The translations under genes were made by a program, and so were the position numbers. From Burkholderia aenigmatica (lineage in GTDB: Bacteria; Pseudomonadota; Gammaproteobacteria; Burkholderiales; Burkholderiaceae), in assembly GCF_902499175.1 (NCBI RefSeq), contig NZ_CABVQC010000086.1:1-33802 (forward strand): DNA of 33,802 bases. The letters run 5' to 3'. The notes under the pieces were generated by a model. That model had not been told where the DNA came from, searched no databases, and saw only the letters and a program-made list of their open reading frames with translations. Of the stretch, positions 1 through 7,772 are shown piece by piece (within the stretch, counting starts at the first letter, position 1; the number at the start of each line of letters is the position of its first letter).

Positions 1-651
1 CGTCGTCGCGGGAGTCGCGCCGTCGCGCGGCGGCACGACCGCGAACGCGCGCAGCCCGCCGACGATGCCCGTGCCGAGCGCCTTGAGCAGCGCCTCCTTC
101 GCACACCAGACGCGCATGAATTCGCCGGCGCGCGCGGCAAGCGGCAGGCTGTCGAAATAGGCGGCCTCGGCGGGCGCGCAGACTTCGCGCGTCAGCGCAC
201 GCCAGTCGGCCGCACGATTGCAGCACTCGATATCGACGCCGACGCGGCCCGCGGGTGCCCACGCAAGCAGCGCATGGTCGCCCGCATGCGACACGTTGAA
301 GTCGAGCGATGCGCGATGCGTGCCGTCGAGCGACGGCCGCCCCGATGCGTCGACGACGATCGCCACCGCCTGCGGCGCGATGCCGAGGGCCGTACCGAGC
401 ACGTCGCGCAGCGCGGCACGCGTCGCGGCGCTGCGCACCGCATCCTCATGTCGCATGAAGCGCGCGGCCCGCGCGCGCTCGTCATCGCTGAGTGCCGCAT
501 ACGCGGGCGACGCAAGCGGTACGCGCCAGTCGAAATCGACACGCACGATCCGCACGCCGGCGCGGGACGCGGCAGACGGCACGTCAAGTTCGTGCACGCT
601 CCAGGCGCGAGGTGTTTCGGACGGGGAAGCAGAATCGGGCGGGACGAGCAT
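1..651 (-). CDS. 4'-phosphopantetheinyl transferase, partial (C-terminus beyond window)
   Basis: This enzyme transfers the phosphopantetheine arm of CoA to a serine of an acyl or peptidyl carrier protein. The frame is open from an ATG at 651 to the window edge (217 codons), so the C-terminus is missing. Family motifs are visible: FNVSHAGDHALLAW near residue 120, VGVDIE about 15 residues later (Mg-binding acidic pair), and WCAKEALLKALGTGI near residue 184. The length and motif spacing look like the Sfp/EntD group of about 230-250 residues rather than the short AcpS type. The Shine-Dalgarno sequence is weak. It lies downstream of the alpha/beta hydrolase on the same strand with a gap of about 150 bp. 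Its carrier-protein partner cannot be told from this window. Confidence 0.9.
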   Translation of the reverse strand, partial: MLVPPDSASPSETPRAWSVHELDVPSAASRAGVRIVRVDFDWRVPLASPAYAALSDDERARAARFMRHEDAVRSAATRAALRDVLGTALGIAPQAVAIVVDASGRPSLDGTHRASLDFNVSHAGDHALLAWAPAGRVGVDIECCNRAADWRALTREVCAPAEAAYFDSLPLAARAGEFMRVWCAKEALLKALGTGIVGGLRAFAVVPPRDGATPATT

Positions 652-725
652 CGACGGGCGGCGGCCTGTGGGACGAAACGTCCGATGTTAATCGATCGGG
701 CGGTGCGGCGACGCCGTTGCGGCCC

Positions 726-743
726 GCCGGCGTCAACGCCGGC
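726..743. other. Intercistronic hairpin between hydrolase and PPTase
   Basis: A 7-bp perfect inverted repeat (GCCGGCG / CGCCGGC) with a 4-nt loop lies in the 154-bp gap between the hydrolase stop and the PPTase start. There is no T-run on either side, so it is not a standard Rho-independent terminator. It may stabilise a transcript end or mean nothing in such GC-rich sequence. Confidence 0.35.
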
Positions 744-805
744 ACCGTGGGCCGCGCTGGTACGTGTGGTCCCGGCCTGCGCCTGCGTGGCGCGGCCCCA
801 CCCCG

Positions 806-1846
806 TCACCCGTTCGCGACGACGCCGGGCGCACCGCTACCCGTTCCACGCCCGCGCGATGCCGGGTGAAGCGCATGCACTTTGCCCGCCGAGTCGGCCG
901 GCAGCACACCGTACTGCAGCCAGTACAGCGCAAGCGGCCACAGCGTATCGGTGAAGCGGCTGTGGAAAAACGCGAAATGGCCGATCGCATCGACGCCGAT
1001 GTCGGCCGGCGCGATTCGCAGGTGCGTGACGTCGCTGCCCGTGTAGTAGCCGACCAGCCGCTCGATCGCCTCGACCGTGCCGAACCCGTCATCGTCGAGG
1101 CCGATCGCGAGCATCGGCGCCGACAGCCCCGCGAAGCGGGCGGGCAACGCGGCGCGGCTCGCGGCGGGTTCGGCGAGCGGGCCACGCGTATAGCCCTCCT
1201 CGAAGCGCGCCTGCGAGCGCACCCATGACAACGCGACGCCACGCGGCGTGTCCTCCATCCAGCCGAGCCGCTTCGCGGGCACGTAGCCGAACACGGCCGC
1301 GAGCACCGGCATCGCGACGTGCCACTTCCACCACATGCGCCGCCGTTCGGCCGGCAGGTAATCGCGCCAGTACGCATACTGCGCGCCGACCGTCACCGCA
1401 TGCCGCACGTGGACGTTCGATGCCGCGAGCCCGAGTGCGAACCCGCCGATGCTGTGCGCGACGACGTCGATCGGCTGGCCCGGAAACGTATCGTGTGCGT
1501 ATTGCAGCGCGGCTTCGCAATCGAGCCGCCCCCAGTCGAGCCAGTTCGCGCGCAGCTTCGCGAGCTGCGCCGGGCGCGACCCGCCGATGCCGCGATAGTC
1601 GTAGACGAGCACGTCGCGCCCCTGCGCGAACAGCCAGGCCGCGAAACGAAAGTAGTAGTCGCAACGTACCGACGTCGCGCAATTGATGACCGTCACGGGC
1701 CGCGCGACGCTGCCGCCGCGATGACGCCAGACATGGCCGCGCAATTCATAGCCGTCGGCGGCGCGCAGCGTCACGGGCTCGGGTGGCAATGCGTCTGCCG
1801 CGCGGGTGGCCTGCTTCATTTCGTTGCCTTCGTTCGAAATTGTCAT
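806..1846 (-). CDS. Alpha/beta hydrolase (COG4757-like)
   Basis: Predicted soluble serine hydrolase of 346 residues; substrate unknown. The N-terminal half carries the fold's usual signals: DVLVYDYRGIGGS near residue 78, then the nucleophile elbow VAHSIGGF near residue 130, with Ser as nucleophile. The late IGHFAFFH motif would supply the catalytic His. The region around 170-190 is rich in Trp and Arg and probably forms the lid. The ATG at 1846 is well supported by AGGAGA about 8 bases upstream. The ribosome site is almost touched by the first hairpin of the 92-bp tandem array (1860-2263), so the mRNA leader must either contain the array or start inside it. The gene diverges from the LysR gene at 2438, a common arrangement for regulator and target, but that link is inference. 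Confidence 0.85.
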   Translation of the reverse strand: MTISNEGNEMKQATRAADALPPEPVTLRAADGYELRGHVWRHRGGSVARPVTVINCATSVRCDYYFRFAAWLFAQGRDVLVYDYRGIGGSRPAQLAKLRANWLDWGRLDCEAALQYAHDTFPGQPIDVVAHSIGGFALGLAASNVHVRHAVTVGAQYAYWRDYLPAERRRMWWKWHVAMPVLAAVFGYVPAKRLGWMEDTPRGVALSWVRSQARFEEGYTRGPLAEPAASRAALPARFAGLSAPMLAIGLDDDGFGTVEAIERLVGYYTGSDVTHLRIAPADIGVDAIGHFAFFHSRFTDTLWPLALYWLQYGVLPADSAGKVHALHPASRGRGTGSGAPGVVANG

Positions 1847-1859
1847 CTTGTCTCCTGTC

Positions 1860-2263
1860 GACCCGCGTTGGCGCTTTAGCGCTTACGCGGGTCCCATGGC
1901 GTGGTTGGTTGGAGTTAGCGCTTCAGCGCTTACTCCAACCCCACGGCGGTCGATCCGAGTTAGCGCTTTAGCGCTTACTCGGGTCCCATGGCGTGGATGG
2001 TTGGAGTTAGCGCTTCAGCGCTTACTCCAACCCCACGGCGGTCGATCCGAGTTAGCGCTTCAGCGCTTACTCGGGTCCCATGGCGTGGTCGGCTGGAGTT
2101 AGCGCTTCAGCGCTTACTCCAACCCCACGGCGGTCGACCCGAGTTGGCGCTTTAGCGCCTACTCGGATCCCATGGCGTGGTCGGCTGCAGTTAGCGCTTC
2201 AGCGCTTACTCCAACCCCATGGCGTAGTTGGCTGAAGTCAGCACTTCATCGCGTACTCAGCCC
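1860..2263. repeat. Tandem array of alternating hairpins, exact 92-bp period
   Basis: Nine palindromic units follow one another. Type A (arms GACCCGAG / CTCGGGTC or variants) lies at 1860-1893, 1952-1985, 2044-2077 and 2136-2169. Type B (arms GGTTGGAG / CTCCAACC or variants) lies at 1907-1940, 1999-2032, 2091-2124 and 2183-2216. A decayed unit is at 2230-2262. Every stem encloses the core TTAGCGCTT[TC]AGCGCTTAC. A and B alternate with 13-bp and 11-bp spacers (CCATGGCGTGG-like and CCACGGCGGTC), giving exactly 92 bp per A+B pair, four times. Some differences are paired across a stem, as in the 2136 unit. Small ORFs through the array are by-products of the repeat. The remaining gap to 2437 shows no clear element. 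It does not look like CRISPR: there are no unique spacers. Confidence 0.93.
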
Positions 2264-2437
2264 GCATACTTCACCGTCGATCCCAATTGGCGCCCAAATA
2301 CCGACTCCCACCCGAGCTTCGCGGCCGGCCAAGGCGAACGCACCCGCCCCCTCCTCAACCCGCACCAGCCTCCATTGAACTTGACGCGCCCCGCGTTCTC
2401 AACCAATCTTGCTGCTCCATTCGCATGAGTCACGCGC

Positions 2438-3379
2438 ATGTCAACGCCGCTCGTCCGCCTCCCCTCCCTCGACCTCGTCCGCGGTTTCGTCGCCGTCGGC
2501 CGCCGCATGAGCATCACGCTCGCCGCGCAAGACCTGTGCGTCACGCAATCGGCGGTCAGCCGCCAGGTACACGCGCTCGAAGCGCATCTCGGCGTCGCGC
2601 TGCTGCAGCGCGGCTACCGCAAGATCGCGTTCACGCCGGAAGGCGAGCGGCTGTTTCGCGTCGCGGATGCGGCGCTGCACAGCCTGCAGGACACCGTCGC
2701 GTCGCTCGCCGCCGCGCGCGAGCGTCAGCCGGTCACGATCACCGCGAGCATCGGCGTCACCGCGCTGTGGCTGCTGCCGCGGCTCGGGCGGCTGCAGGCG
2801 CGCCTGCCGGAGATCGACCTGCGCGTCGCCGCGAACGACAAGGTACTCGATTTGCGCGCCGAAGGCATCGACCTCGGCATCCGCTATTGTCCGCGCGACC
2901 GCGCGCCGGCCGGCGCGCTGCGCCTGTTCGACGAGATCGTCGTGCCGGTCGCGCATCCCGCGCTCGCCGCGCGGCCCGTCACGAACGCGGCCGCGATCGC
3001 CGACCACGTGCTGCTTGAATTCGACGGGCCGCCGCAGCCGCAATTGCAGTGGCGCGCGCACCTGCACGCGGCCGGGCTCGGCGACGCGCGCCCGAAAGGC
3101 GTGCTGCGTTTCAACCAGTACGACCAGGTGATCCAGGCCGCGATCGCGGGCCAGGGCGTCGCGCTCGGCCGGCTCGCGCTCGTCGCGCCGATGCTCGCGG
3201 ACGGCCGGCTCGCGGTACTCGGGCCGCACACGCAGGCGCTGTCGGATGCGTACGGCTACTGGCTGTTCCAGCACGATCCGGCCCCGCGCCGCGAAGTCGC
3301 CGACGTCCGCGACTGGATGCTCGCCGAGGCGGCCGAATGCGATACCGCGATGCGCGCGCACGACACCGCATCGGCATAA
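2438..3379 (+). CDS. LysR-family transcriptional regulator (GcvA-like)
   Basis: DNA-binding regulator of 313 residues, normal for the family. The N-terminal winged helix-turn-helix spans about residues 10-68, with the recognition region CVTQSAVSRQVHALEAHLG and the wing FTPEGERL. A type-2 periplasmic-binding-like sensor domain fills about 90-300. The IDLGIRYCPRD stretch resembles the GcvA/AmpR branch. No convincing Shine-Dalgarno precedes the ATG at 2438, but the domain begins right after it. It lies divergent to the hydrolase (array in between) and 187 bp before an MFS carrier on the same strand. LysR proteins usually control a divergent or adjacent gene, so either is a candidate target; the ligand is unknown. 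Confidence 0.92.
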   Translation: MSTPLVRLPSLDLVRGFVAVGRRMSITLAAQDLCVTQSAVSRQVHALEAHLGVALLQRGYRKIAFTPEGERLFRVADAALHSLQDTVASLAAARERQPVTITASIGVTALWLLPRLGRLQARLPEIDLRVAANDKVLDLRAEGIDLGIRYCPRDRAPAGALRLFDEIVVPVAHPALAARPVTNAAAIADHVLLEFDGPPQPQLQWRAHLHAAGLGDARPKGVLRFNQYDQVIQAAIAGQGVALGRLALVAPMLADGRLAVLGPHTQALSDAYGYWLFQHDPAPRREVADVRDWMLAEAAECDTAMRAHDTASA

Positions 3380-3505
3380 GCCGGCGCGGCGTTTGCGAAC
3401 GACCCTGATCGCTGCCGAGCGCTCCCGCCCCACTCCATGCACCCCTCGTCGCATTCCCCGCACGCATGCCAACCTGACCGAATGATCGCTTGAGCGACGA
3501 CGGGC

Positions 3506-3521
3506 CCGATCGTCTAATCGG
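3506..3521. promoter_or_regulatory. Dyad upstream of MFS carrier gene
   Basis: CCGAT and ATCGG form a perfect 5-bp inverted repeat separated by six bases, about 45 bp before the MFS start codon in the LysR-MFS gap. Position and symmetry suit a regulator site, perhaps for the preceding LysR protein. A short dyad of this kind can arise by chance. Confidence 0.35.
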
Positions 3522-3566
3522 ATCGAGCGCGGCCGTCTTGCCGCGCGCCCTCATCCGGAGACACGC

Positions 3567-4796
3567 ATGACCCCGATCGAACAGGAAGTCCGCCGCCGCT
3601 GGCTGCCCGTACTGGCCGGCGGCCTGATCATGGGCGCCGCGCTCGGCATCCGCCACGTGCAGGGCCTGTTCCTCGCGCCGGTATCGCTCGACCACGGCTG
3701 GTCGCGCGAAGCGTTCGGGCTCGCGCTGGCGCTGCAGAACCTGATCTGGGGCGTCGCGCAGCCGTTCACGGGCATGGTCGCCGATCGCTTCGGCTCACTG
3801 CGCGTGATCGTCGCCGGGATGCTGTTGTACGCGGCCGGGCTCGTCACGATGGCGCATGCGGCGACGACCGGCATGTTCACGGTCGGCGCCGGGCTCGTGA
3901 TCGGCATCGCGTTGTCGGGCTCGGCGTTCGCGTCGATCTATGGCGCGCTGAGCCGCCTGTTTCCGCCCGACCGGCGCGGCTGGGCGCTCGGCGTCGCGGG
4001 CGCGATCGGCGGGCTCGGCCAGTTCTGCATGGTGCCCGTCGCCCAGACGCTGATCGGCGGCATCGGCTGGCGGCATGCGTTCATCGCGCTGGCGCTCGTC
4101 GCGGTGCTGCTCGCGCCGCTCGCCGTGCTGCTGCGCGACCGGCCCGCGCAGGCTGCCGGCGCCGCCGGCCCCGACCAGTCGATCGGCGAAGCCGTGCGCG
4201 AGGCGTTCGCGCATCGCGGCTTCTGGCTGCTGAACGCCGGCTTCTTCGCGTGCGGCTTCCAGCTCGCCTTCATCGCGACGCATCTTCCCGCCTACCTGCT
4301 CGACCACGGGCTGCCGGCGCGCCACGCGAGCGTCGCGCTCGCGCTGATCGCACTGACCAACGTGGCCGGCACCTACGCGTGCGGCCATCTCGGCGGGCTG
4401 CTGCGGCGCAAGTACGTGCTGTCGGTGCTGTACCTCGTGCGTGCGCTCACGATGGCCGTGTTCGTCGCTGTGCCGCTGTCGCCCGCGAGCGTCTACGTGT
4501 TCGCGGCCGTGATGGGGTTCACGTGGCTCGGCACCGTGCCGCTGACGAACGGCGTGATCTCGCAGGTGTTCGGCGTGCGCTACATCGCGACGCTGTTCGG
4601 CTTCGTGTTCTTCGGGCACCAGCTCGGCAGCTTCTTCGGTGTCTGGCTCGGTGCGCTCGTGTACGACGCGACGCATTCGTACATGCCGCTGTGGATCGGC
4701 TCGATCGCGCTCGGCGTGCTCGCGGCGTTGCTGCACCTGCCGATCAACGACGCACGCGTCGCGCGTCCGGCATCGGGCAACGCGGCATGGGCATGA
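3567..4796 (+). CDS. MFS transporter, oxalate/formate-antiporter-like
   Basis: Inner-membrane carrier of 409 residues with the expected twelve hydrophobic segments and a central cytoplasmic loop around 195-210. The early region (WLPVLAGGLIMGAALGIRHVQGLFLAPVS) and the loop 2-3 motif GMVADRFGSLR match the MFS signature and suggest the OFA/monocarboxylate branch; the substrate is probably an organic anion, but this is inferred from the family only. The ATG at 3567 is supported by GGAG ten bases upstream. It follows the LysR gene and overlaps the tiny ORF downstream at an ATGA junction. Confidence 0.88.
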   Translation: MTPIEQEVRRRWLPVLAGGLIMGAALGIRHVQGLFLAPVSLDHGWSREAFGLALALQNLIWGVAQPFTGMVADRFGSLRVIVAGMLLYAAGLVTMAHAATTGMFTVGAGLVIGIALSGSAFASIYGALSRLFPPDRRGWALGVAGAIGGLGQFCMVPVAQTLIGGIGWRHAFIALALVAVLLAPLAVLLRDRPAQAAGAAGPDQSIGEAVREAFAHRGFWLLNAGFFACGFQLAFIATHLPAYLLDHGLPARHASVALALIALTNVAGTYACGHLGGLLRRKYVLSVLYLVRALTMAVFVAVPLSPASVYVFAAVMGFTWLGTVPLTNGVISQVFGVRYIATLFGFVFFGHQLGSFFGVWLGALVYDATHSYMPLWIGSIALGVLAALLHLPINDARVARPASGNAAWA

Positions 4797-4909
4797 TCCG
4801 CGCGGCGCTGGCCGCCGGCATGCTCGCGTTCGTCGCGTGGTGCGGCGCGGCCTATTTCAGCTCGGGCGTCGCGTACGCATTGCTCGAACACGTCGCGTTC
4901 TGCAATTGA
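4793..4909 (+). CDS. Small single-span membrane protein, coupled to MFS gene
   Basis: A 38-residue ORF beginning MIRAALAAGMLAFVAWCG. Its ATG overlaps the MFS stop as ATGA, the classic arrangement for translational coupling; an in-frame ATG two codons earlier (4787) is also possible. One hydrophobic segment covers about residues 4-29, followed by a short polar end. I do not recognise a family. The overlap, the sensible hydrophobic pattern and the clean stop just before the convergent photolyase gene favour a real gene over chance. It could be a small accessory subunit of the carrier. Confidence 0.55.
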   Translation: MIRAALAAGMLAFVAWCGAAYFSSGVAYALLEHVAFCN

Positions 4910-4931
4910 TGCGACAACCCGGAGCGTGCGG

Positions 4932-6410
4932 TCAGCTGCGTTTCGGCAATGCAGCCAGCGCATCGAGCGCGCGGGCACGCGCGGCCGCGTGCTCGACGAG
5001 CCGTGCCGGATAGTCGATGCCGAGCCGCACGCCGGCCGCGTCGAGCGCCAGCGGCGACGCTTCCCACGGCGCGTGGATCGACGCGGGGTCGAGGCCGGCA
5101 AGCTCGGGCACCCAGCGCCGCACGTACGCGCCGTCCGGATCGAACTTCTGCCCCTGCGCGACCGGATTGAAGATGCGGAAATACGGCGCGGCGTCGGCGC
5201 CGCAGCCGGCCACCCACTGCCAGCCCGCCGTGTTGCTCGCGAGATCGGCGTCGACCAGCGTGTCCCAGAACCACGCTTCGCCCGCACGCCAGTCGATCAG
5301 CAGATGCTTGATCAGGAACGACGCGACGACCATCCGCACGCGGTTGTGCATCCAGCCGGTCGTCCACAGTTCGCGCAGGCCCGCATCGACGAGCGGATAG
5401 CCGGTCAGCCCGCGCTGCCATGCGCGCAGCGCGGCGGGATCGTCGCGCCACGGCATCGCATCGAACTGCGCGCGGAAGTTGTCGGTTGCCAACGCCGGGA
5501 AGTGATACAGCAACGCGTAGCTGAATTCGCGCCAGCCGAGTTCGCTCAGGAATTTGTCAGCCCCCGCTGCGCACGCCGCGCCACCTGCGTTCGCGGCGCC
5601 CTGCACCGCATGCCACACCTGTCGCGGCGACACGTTGCCGAAGCGCAGGAACGGCGACAGCCGGCTCGTCGCGGGCCGGTCGGGGCAGTCGCGCGCATCC
5701 GCATAGCCGGCGAGCGAGGTCGTCAGGAATGTGTCGAGCCGCGCATGCGCGCCAGCTTCGTCGGGCGCGGGCCATGCGTCGCGCAGGCCGCCGGCCCAAT
5801 CCGGCGCGTGCGGCCGCAACGCGAGCGCGTCGAGCGCCAGCGCCCGGTCGCTCACGGTTTTCGGCCACGGATGAAATCCGATCCGGTCGGGTTCCGGCAG
5901 CGGCGCGGCGACCGTGCGATCGCGTCGCGCCGCGCGCCAGTACGCGGTGAACACCTGGTACGGCGCGCCGCTGCCCGTCAGCACCTCCCACGGCTCGTTC
6001 AGCAGGCTGCCGTTGCTGCTCTCGACCGTGACGCCGCGCGCCTTGAGCGACACCTTCAGCGCCGCATCGGCATCGCGCTGCGGTTGCGCATAGCGGCGGT
6101 TCCAGTACACGGCCGCCGCCCCCGCGTCGTGCACGACGCGCTCGATCTCGCGCTGCGCGTCGCCGCGCAACAGCAGCAGGCGTCCGCCATGACGCGCAAG
6201 CGCAGCGTCGAGCCCGGCCAGCGATCCGTGCAGCCACCAGCGCGCCGCGCCGCCGAGCGCTCGCCCGGCGCCGGCGCCCGTGTCGTCGACGAACACGCAC
6301 ACGAGCGGCCGGCCCGATGCCACCGCGCGCGTCAGCGCGGGCTGGTCGGTCACGCGCAGATCGTCGCGGAACCACACGATCGCGGGAGCAACGGACGGCT
6401 TGGCGGGCAC
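4932..6410 (-). CDS. phr: Deoxyribodipyrimidine photolyase (class I)
   Basis: Light-driven repair of cyclobutane pyrimidine dimers. The N-terminal antenna-binding domain starts at AIVWFRDDLRVTDQPAL. The C-terminal FAD-binding domain shows SRLSPFLRFGNVSPRQVWHA, LGWREFSYALLYHFP, and the strongly conserved block WTTGWMHNRVRMV followed by NTAGWQWVAGCGADAAPYFR and the IFNP motif. These contain the FAD-contacting and electron-transfer tryptophans of bacterial CPD photolyases. I chose the GTG at 6410 (492 residues, MPAKPSVAPAIVWF) because GAGG lies five bases upstream and it puts the domain at the normal distance. The frame stays open to another GTG at 6461, giving 509 residues. It is convergent with the MFS unit. 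Confidence 0.9.
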   Translation of the reverse strand: MPAKPSVAPAIVWFRDDLRVTDQPALTRAVASGRPLVCVFVDDTGAGAGRALGGAARWWLHGSLAGLDAALARHGGRLLLLRGDAQREIERVVHDAGAAAVYWNRRYAQPQRDADAALKVSLKARGVTVESSNGSLLNEPWEVLTGSGAPYQVFTAYWRAARRDRTVAAPLPEPDRIGFHPWPKTVSDRALALDALALRPHAPDWAGGLRDAWPAPDEAGAHARLDTFLTTSLAGYADARDCPDRPATSRLSPFLRFGNVSPRQVWHAVQGAANAGGAACAAGADKFLSELGWREFSYALLYHFPALATDNFRAQFDAMPWRDDPAALRAWQRGLTGYPLVDAGLRELWTTGWMHNRVRMVVASFLIKHLLIDWRAGEAWFWDTLVDADLASNTAGWQWVAGCGADAAPYFRIFNPVAQGQKFDPDGAYVRRWVPELAGLDPASIHAPWEASPLALDAAGVRLGIDYPARLVEHAAARARALDALAALPKRS

Positions 6411-6761
6411 GAGCACCTCGATGACGAAAGCGGAAAGAAACGCGCATTGTCGCGGCTGCACGGCGTGGTGTCGACGTTCGACGCGCCGGCGTGCCCATGC
6501 CGTCGACGGTCACCGCAGTCGCGCCACCCCGCTGCCCCCCGGTGAAACGCCTTAGTCCATTCCGACGATTCTGCGCCGCGTGCGCCGGCCTACGCTCGAT
6601 GTCGGGTGCGCCGCGCTGCGCGGCATGTGCCAGCGTCGAACGCCCCCGCACGTCCCGATCCGCACCCGTCACGCGCGCCGACCGATACCGGCGCGAATCC
6701 TTCCGACCGCCGCGACGTTTCCCGCCACCCGGGTACGCGCGGCTTCATCCGATACGCCGCC
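6411..6761. other. Divergent control region, photolyase / SRPBCC operon
   Basis: About 350 bases without a convincing gene. It holds the start region of the photolyase on the minus strand and, on the plus strand, a diverged copy of the operator found in the sulfation locus (6552-6568) with a candidate -10 (6591-6596). From there a leader of about 160 bases runs to the ATG at 6762. Open frames through it are GC-rich by-products without ribosome sites. Confidence 0.6.
6552..6596 (+). promoter_or_regulatory. Operator copy 1 and candidate -10 before SRPBCC gene
   Basis: TTAGTCCATTCCGACGA (6552-6568) agrees at 14 of 17 positions with the perfect element TTAGTCCACCCGGACGA seen twice in the cysD divergent region, and it points the same way relative to its gene. 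TACGCT at 6591-6596 lies 33 bp from the element's centre, close to the 31-32 bp seen at the other copies. This suggests activation from a site overlapping the -35 region. The hexamer alone is weak. Confidence 0.55.
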
Positions 6762-7241
6762 ATGACCAAACCCTCGAATCTCGTCACCTCGATCACCGTC
6801 GACATTGACGCGCCGGCCTCCGTCGTCTGGGACGTGCTGACCGACTTCCCGCGCTACGGCGAATGGAACACGTTTTGCGTCGGCTTCGAAACGACCGGCA
6901 GGCTCGGCGATTTCGTGCACATGCAGGTGCGCATTCCCGGCACGGAGACCGTGATTCCCGTCAGCGAGATCCTCGTTGCGTACGAACCCGAACGCCTGCT
7001 GTCGTGGGAGCAGCGCCCGACCGACGACAACAAGGACGCCGCGCGCCGCGACCAGTACATCGATGCGATCGGCGCGGAGCGCTGCCGCTATTTCACGACC
7101 GACCAGTTCCTTGGCCTCAATGCGGACACGATCATGCAGCACCACGGCGCGTGGGTGAAACAGGGCTTCGACCAGTGCGCACGCGACGTGAAGCAGCGCG
7201 CCGAAGCGCTCCATGCGGCACGTCGGCGCAACAGCGCGTGA
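6762..7241 (+). CDS. SRPBCC (START/polyketide cyclase-like) family protein
   Basis: Protein of 159 residues beginning MTKPSNLVTSITVDIDAPASVVWDVLTDF, the standard opening of the SRPBCC fold, followed by PRYGEWNTF. The fold makes a deep hydrophobic pocket, and members bind, carry or cyclise lipids, polyketides and other apolar ligands; a specific activity cannot be read from the sequence. The upstream frame is open but has no good ribosome site, and the domain begins at the ATG at 6762, so I start there. The SnoaL-type gene follows 13 bases after the stop, so they are probably co-transcribed. An operator-like element (6552) ties the pair to the neighbouring sulfation genes. Confidence 0.85.
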   Translation: MTKPSNLVTSITVDIDAPASVVWDVLTDFPRYGEWNTFCVGFETTGRLGDFVHMQVRIPGTETVIPVSEILVAYEPERLLSWEQRPTDDNKDAARRDQYIDAIGAERCRYFTTDQFLGLNADTIMQHHGAWVKQGFDQCARDVKQRAEALHAARRRNSA

Positions 7242-7254
7242 CCGGGAGCCATCG

Positions 7255-7707
7255 ATGCCCGATCTGCAAACGCTGTCCGACCATCACGATATCCGCGAGC
7301 TGGTCGTCGCGTATTCGAGCGCGATCGACACGCGCGACTTCGACGCGCTCGACGCGGTGTTCACGCCCGACGCGGCAATCGACTATCGCGCGATGGGTGG
7401 CATCGCCGGCCGCTATCCGGAGGTGAAGGCGTGGCTGCGCACCGTGCTGCCGCAGTTTCCGCAGTACCAGCACCTGGTCGGCAACCTGTCGATCCGGCTC
7501 GACCGCAATACCGCGCGCGGCCGCACGATCTGCTTCAATCCGATGGAGGTCGTGCTGCCGGACGGCGGCACGCAGGTGATGTTTCTCGGGCTGTGGTACG
7601 TCGACCGGTTCATGCGCACCGCGCAGGGCTGGCGCATCGCCGAGCGCGTCGAGGAGCGCTGCTACGGTCACAACGTGCCTGCCACGCTCGCGGGCGCGAC
7701 CGGTTGA
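7255..7707 (+). CDS. SnoaL/NTF2-like family protein
   Basis: A 150-residue single-domain protein of the NTF2-like superfamily. The opening HHDIRELVVAYSSAIDTRDFDALDAVFTPDAAIDY is typical of the SnoaL_4 group (helices then the first strand), and the last third carries the curved sheet with WYVDRFMRTAQGWRIAERV. Members are small enzymes (cyclases, isomerases, dehydratases, epoxide hydrolases) or ligand binders for apolar compounds. The ATG at 7255 has GGGAG six bases upstream. It is the second gene of a pair with the SRPBCC gene and converges on the DHH gene. Together the pair suggests work on a hydrophobic small molecule; this is inference. Confidence 0.85.
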   Translation: MPDLQTLSDHHDIRELVVAYSSAIDTRDFDALDAVFTPDAAIDYRAMGGIAGRYPEVKAWLRTVLPQFPQYQHLVGNLSIRLDRNTARGRTICFNPMEVVLPDGGTQVMFLGLWYVDRFMRTAQGWRIAERVEERCYGHNVPATLAGATG

Positions 7708-7772
7708 TCCATTCGCGATGCGCGCGCTATGCGATAGCTGCACGGCACACGCATCTCGGACCATCGCGTCAA

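Noticed and set aside
1860..2263. CRISPR array
   Set aside because: Units are contiguous palindromes with conserved spacers, not repeats separated by unique spacers, and no cas genes are nearby.
1783..2378. Several short plus-strand ORFs encoding repetitive peptides (LALQRLLQPHGG-type)
   Set aside because: They are the translation of the 92-bp repeats, lack ribosome sites, and start inside the hydrolase gene or the array.
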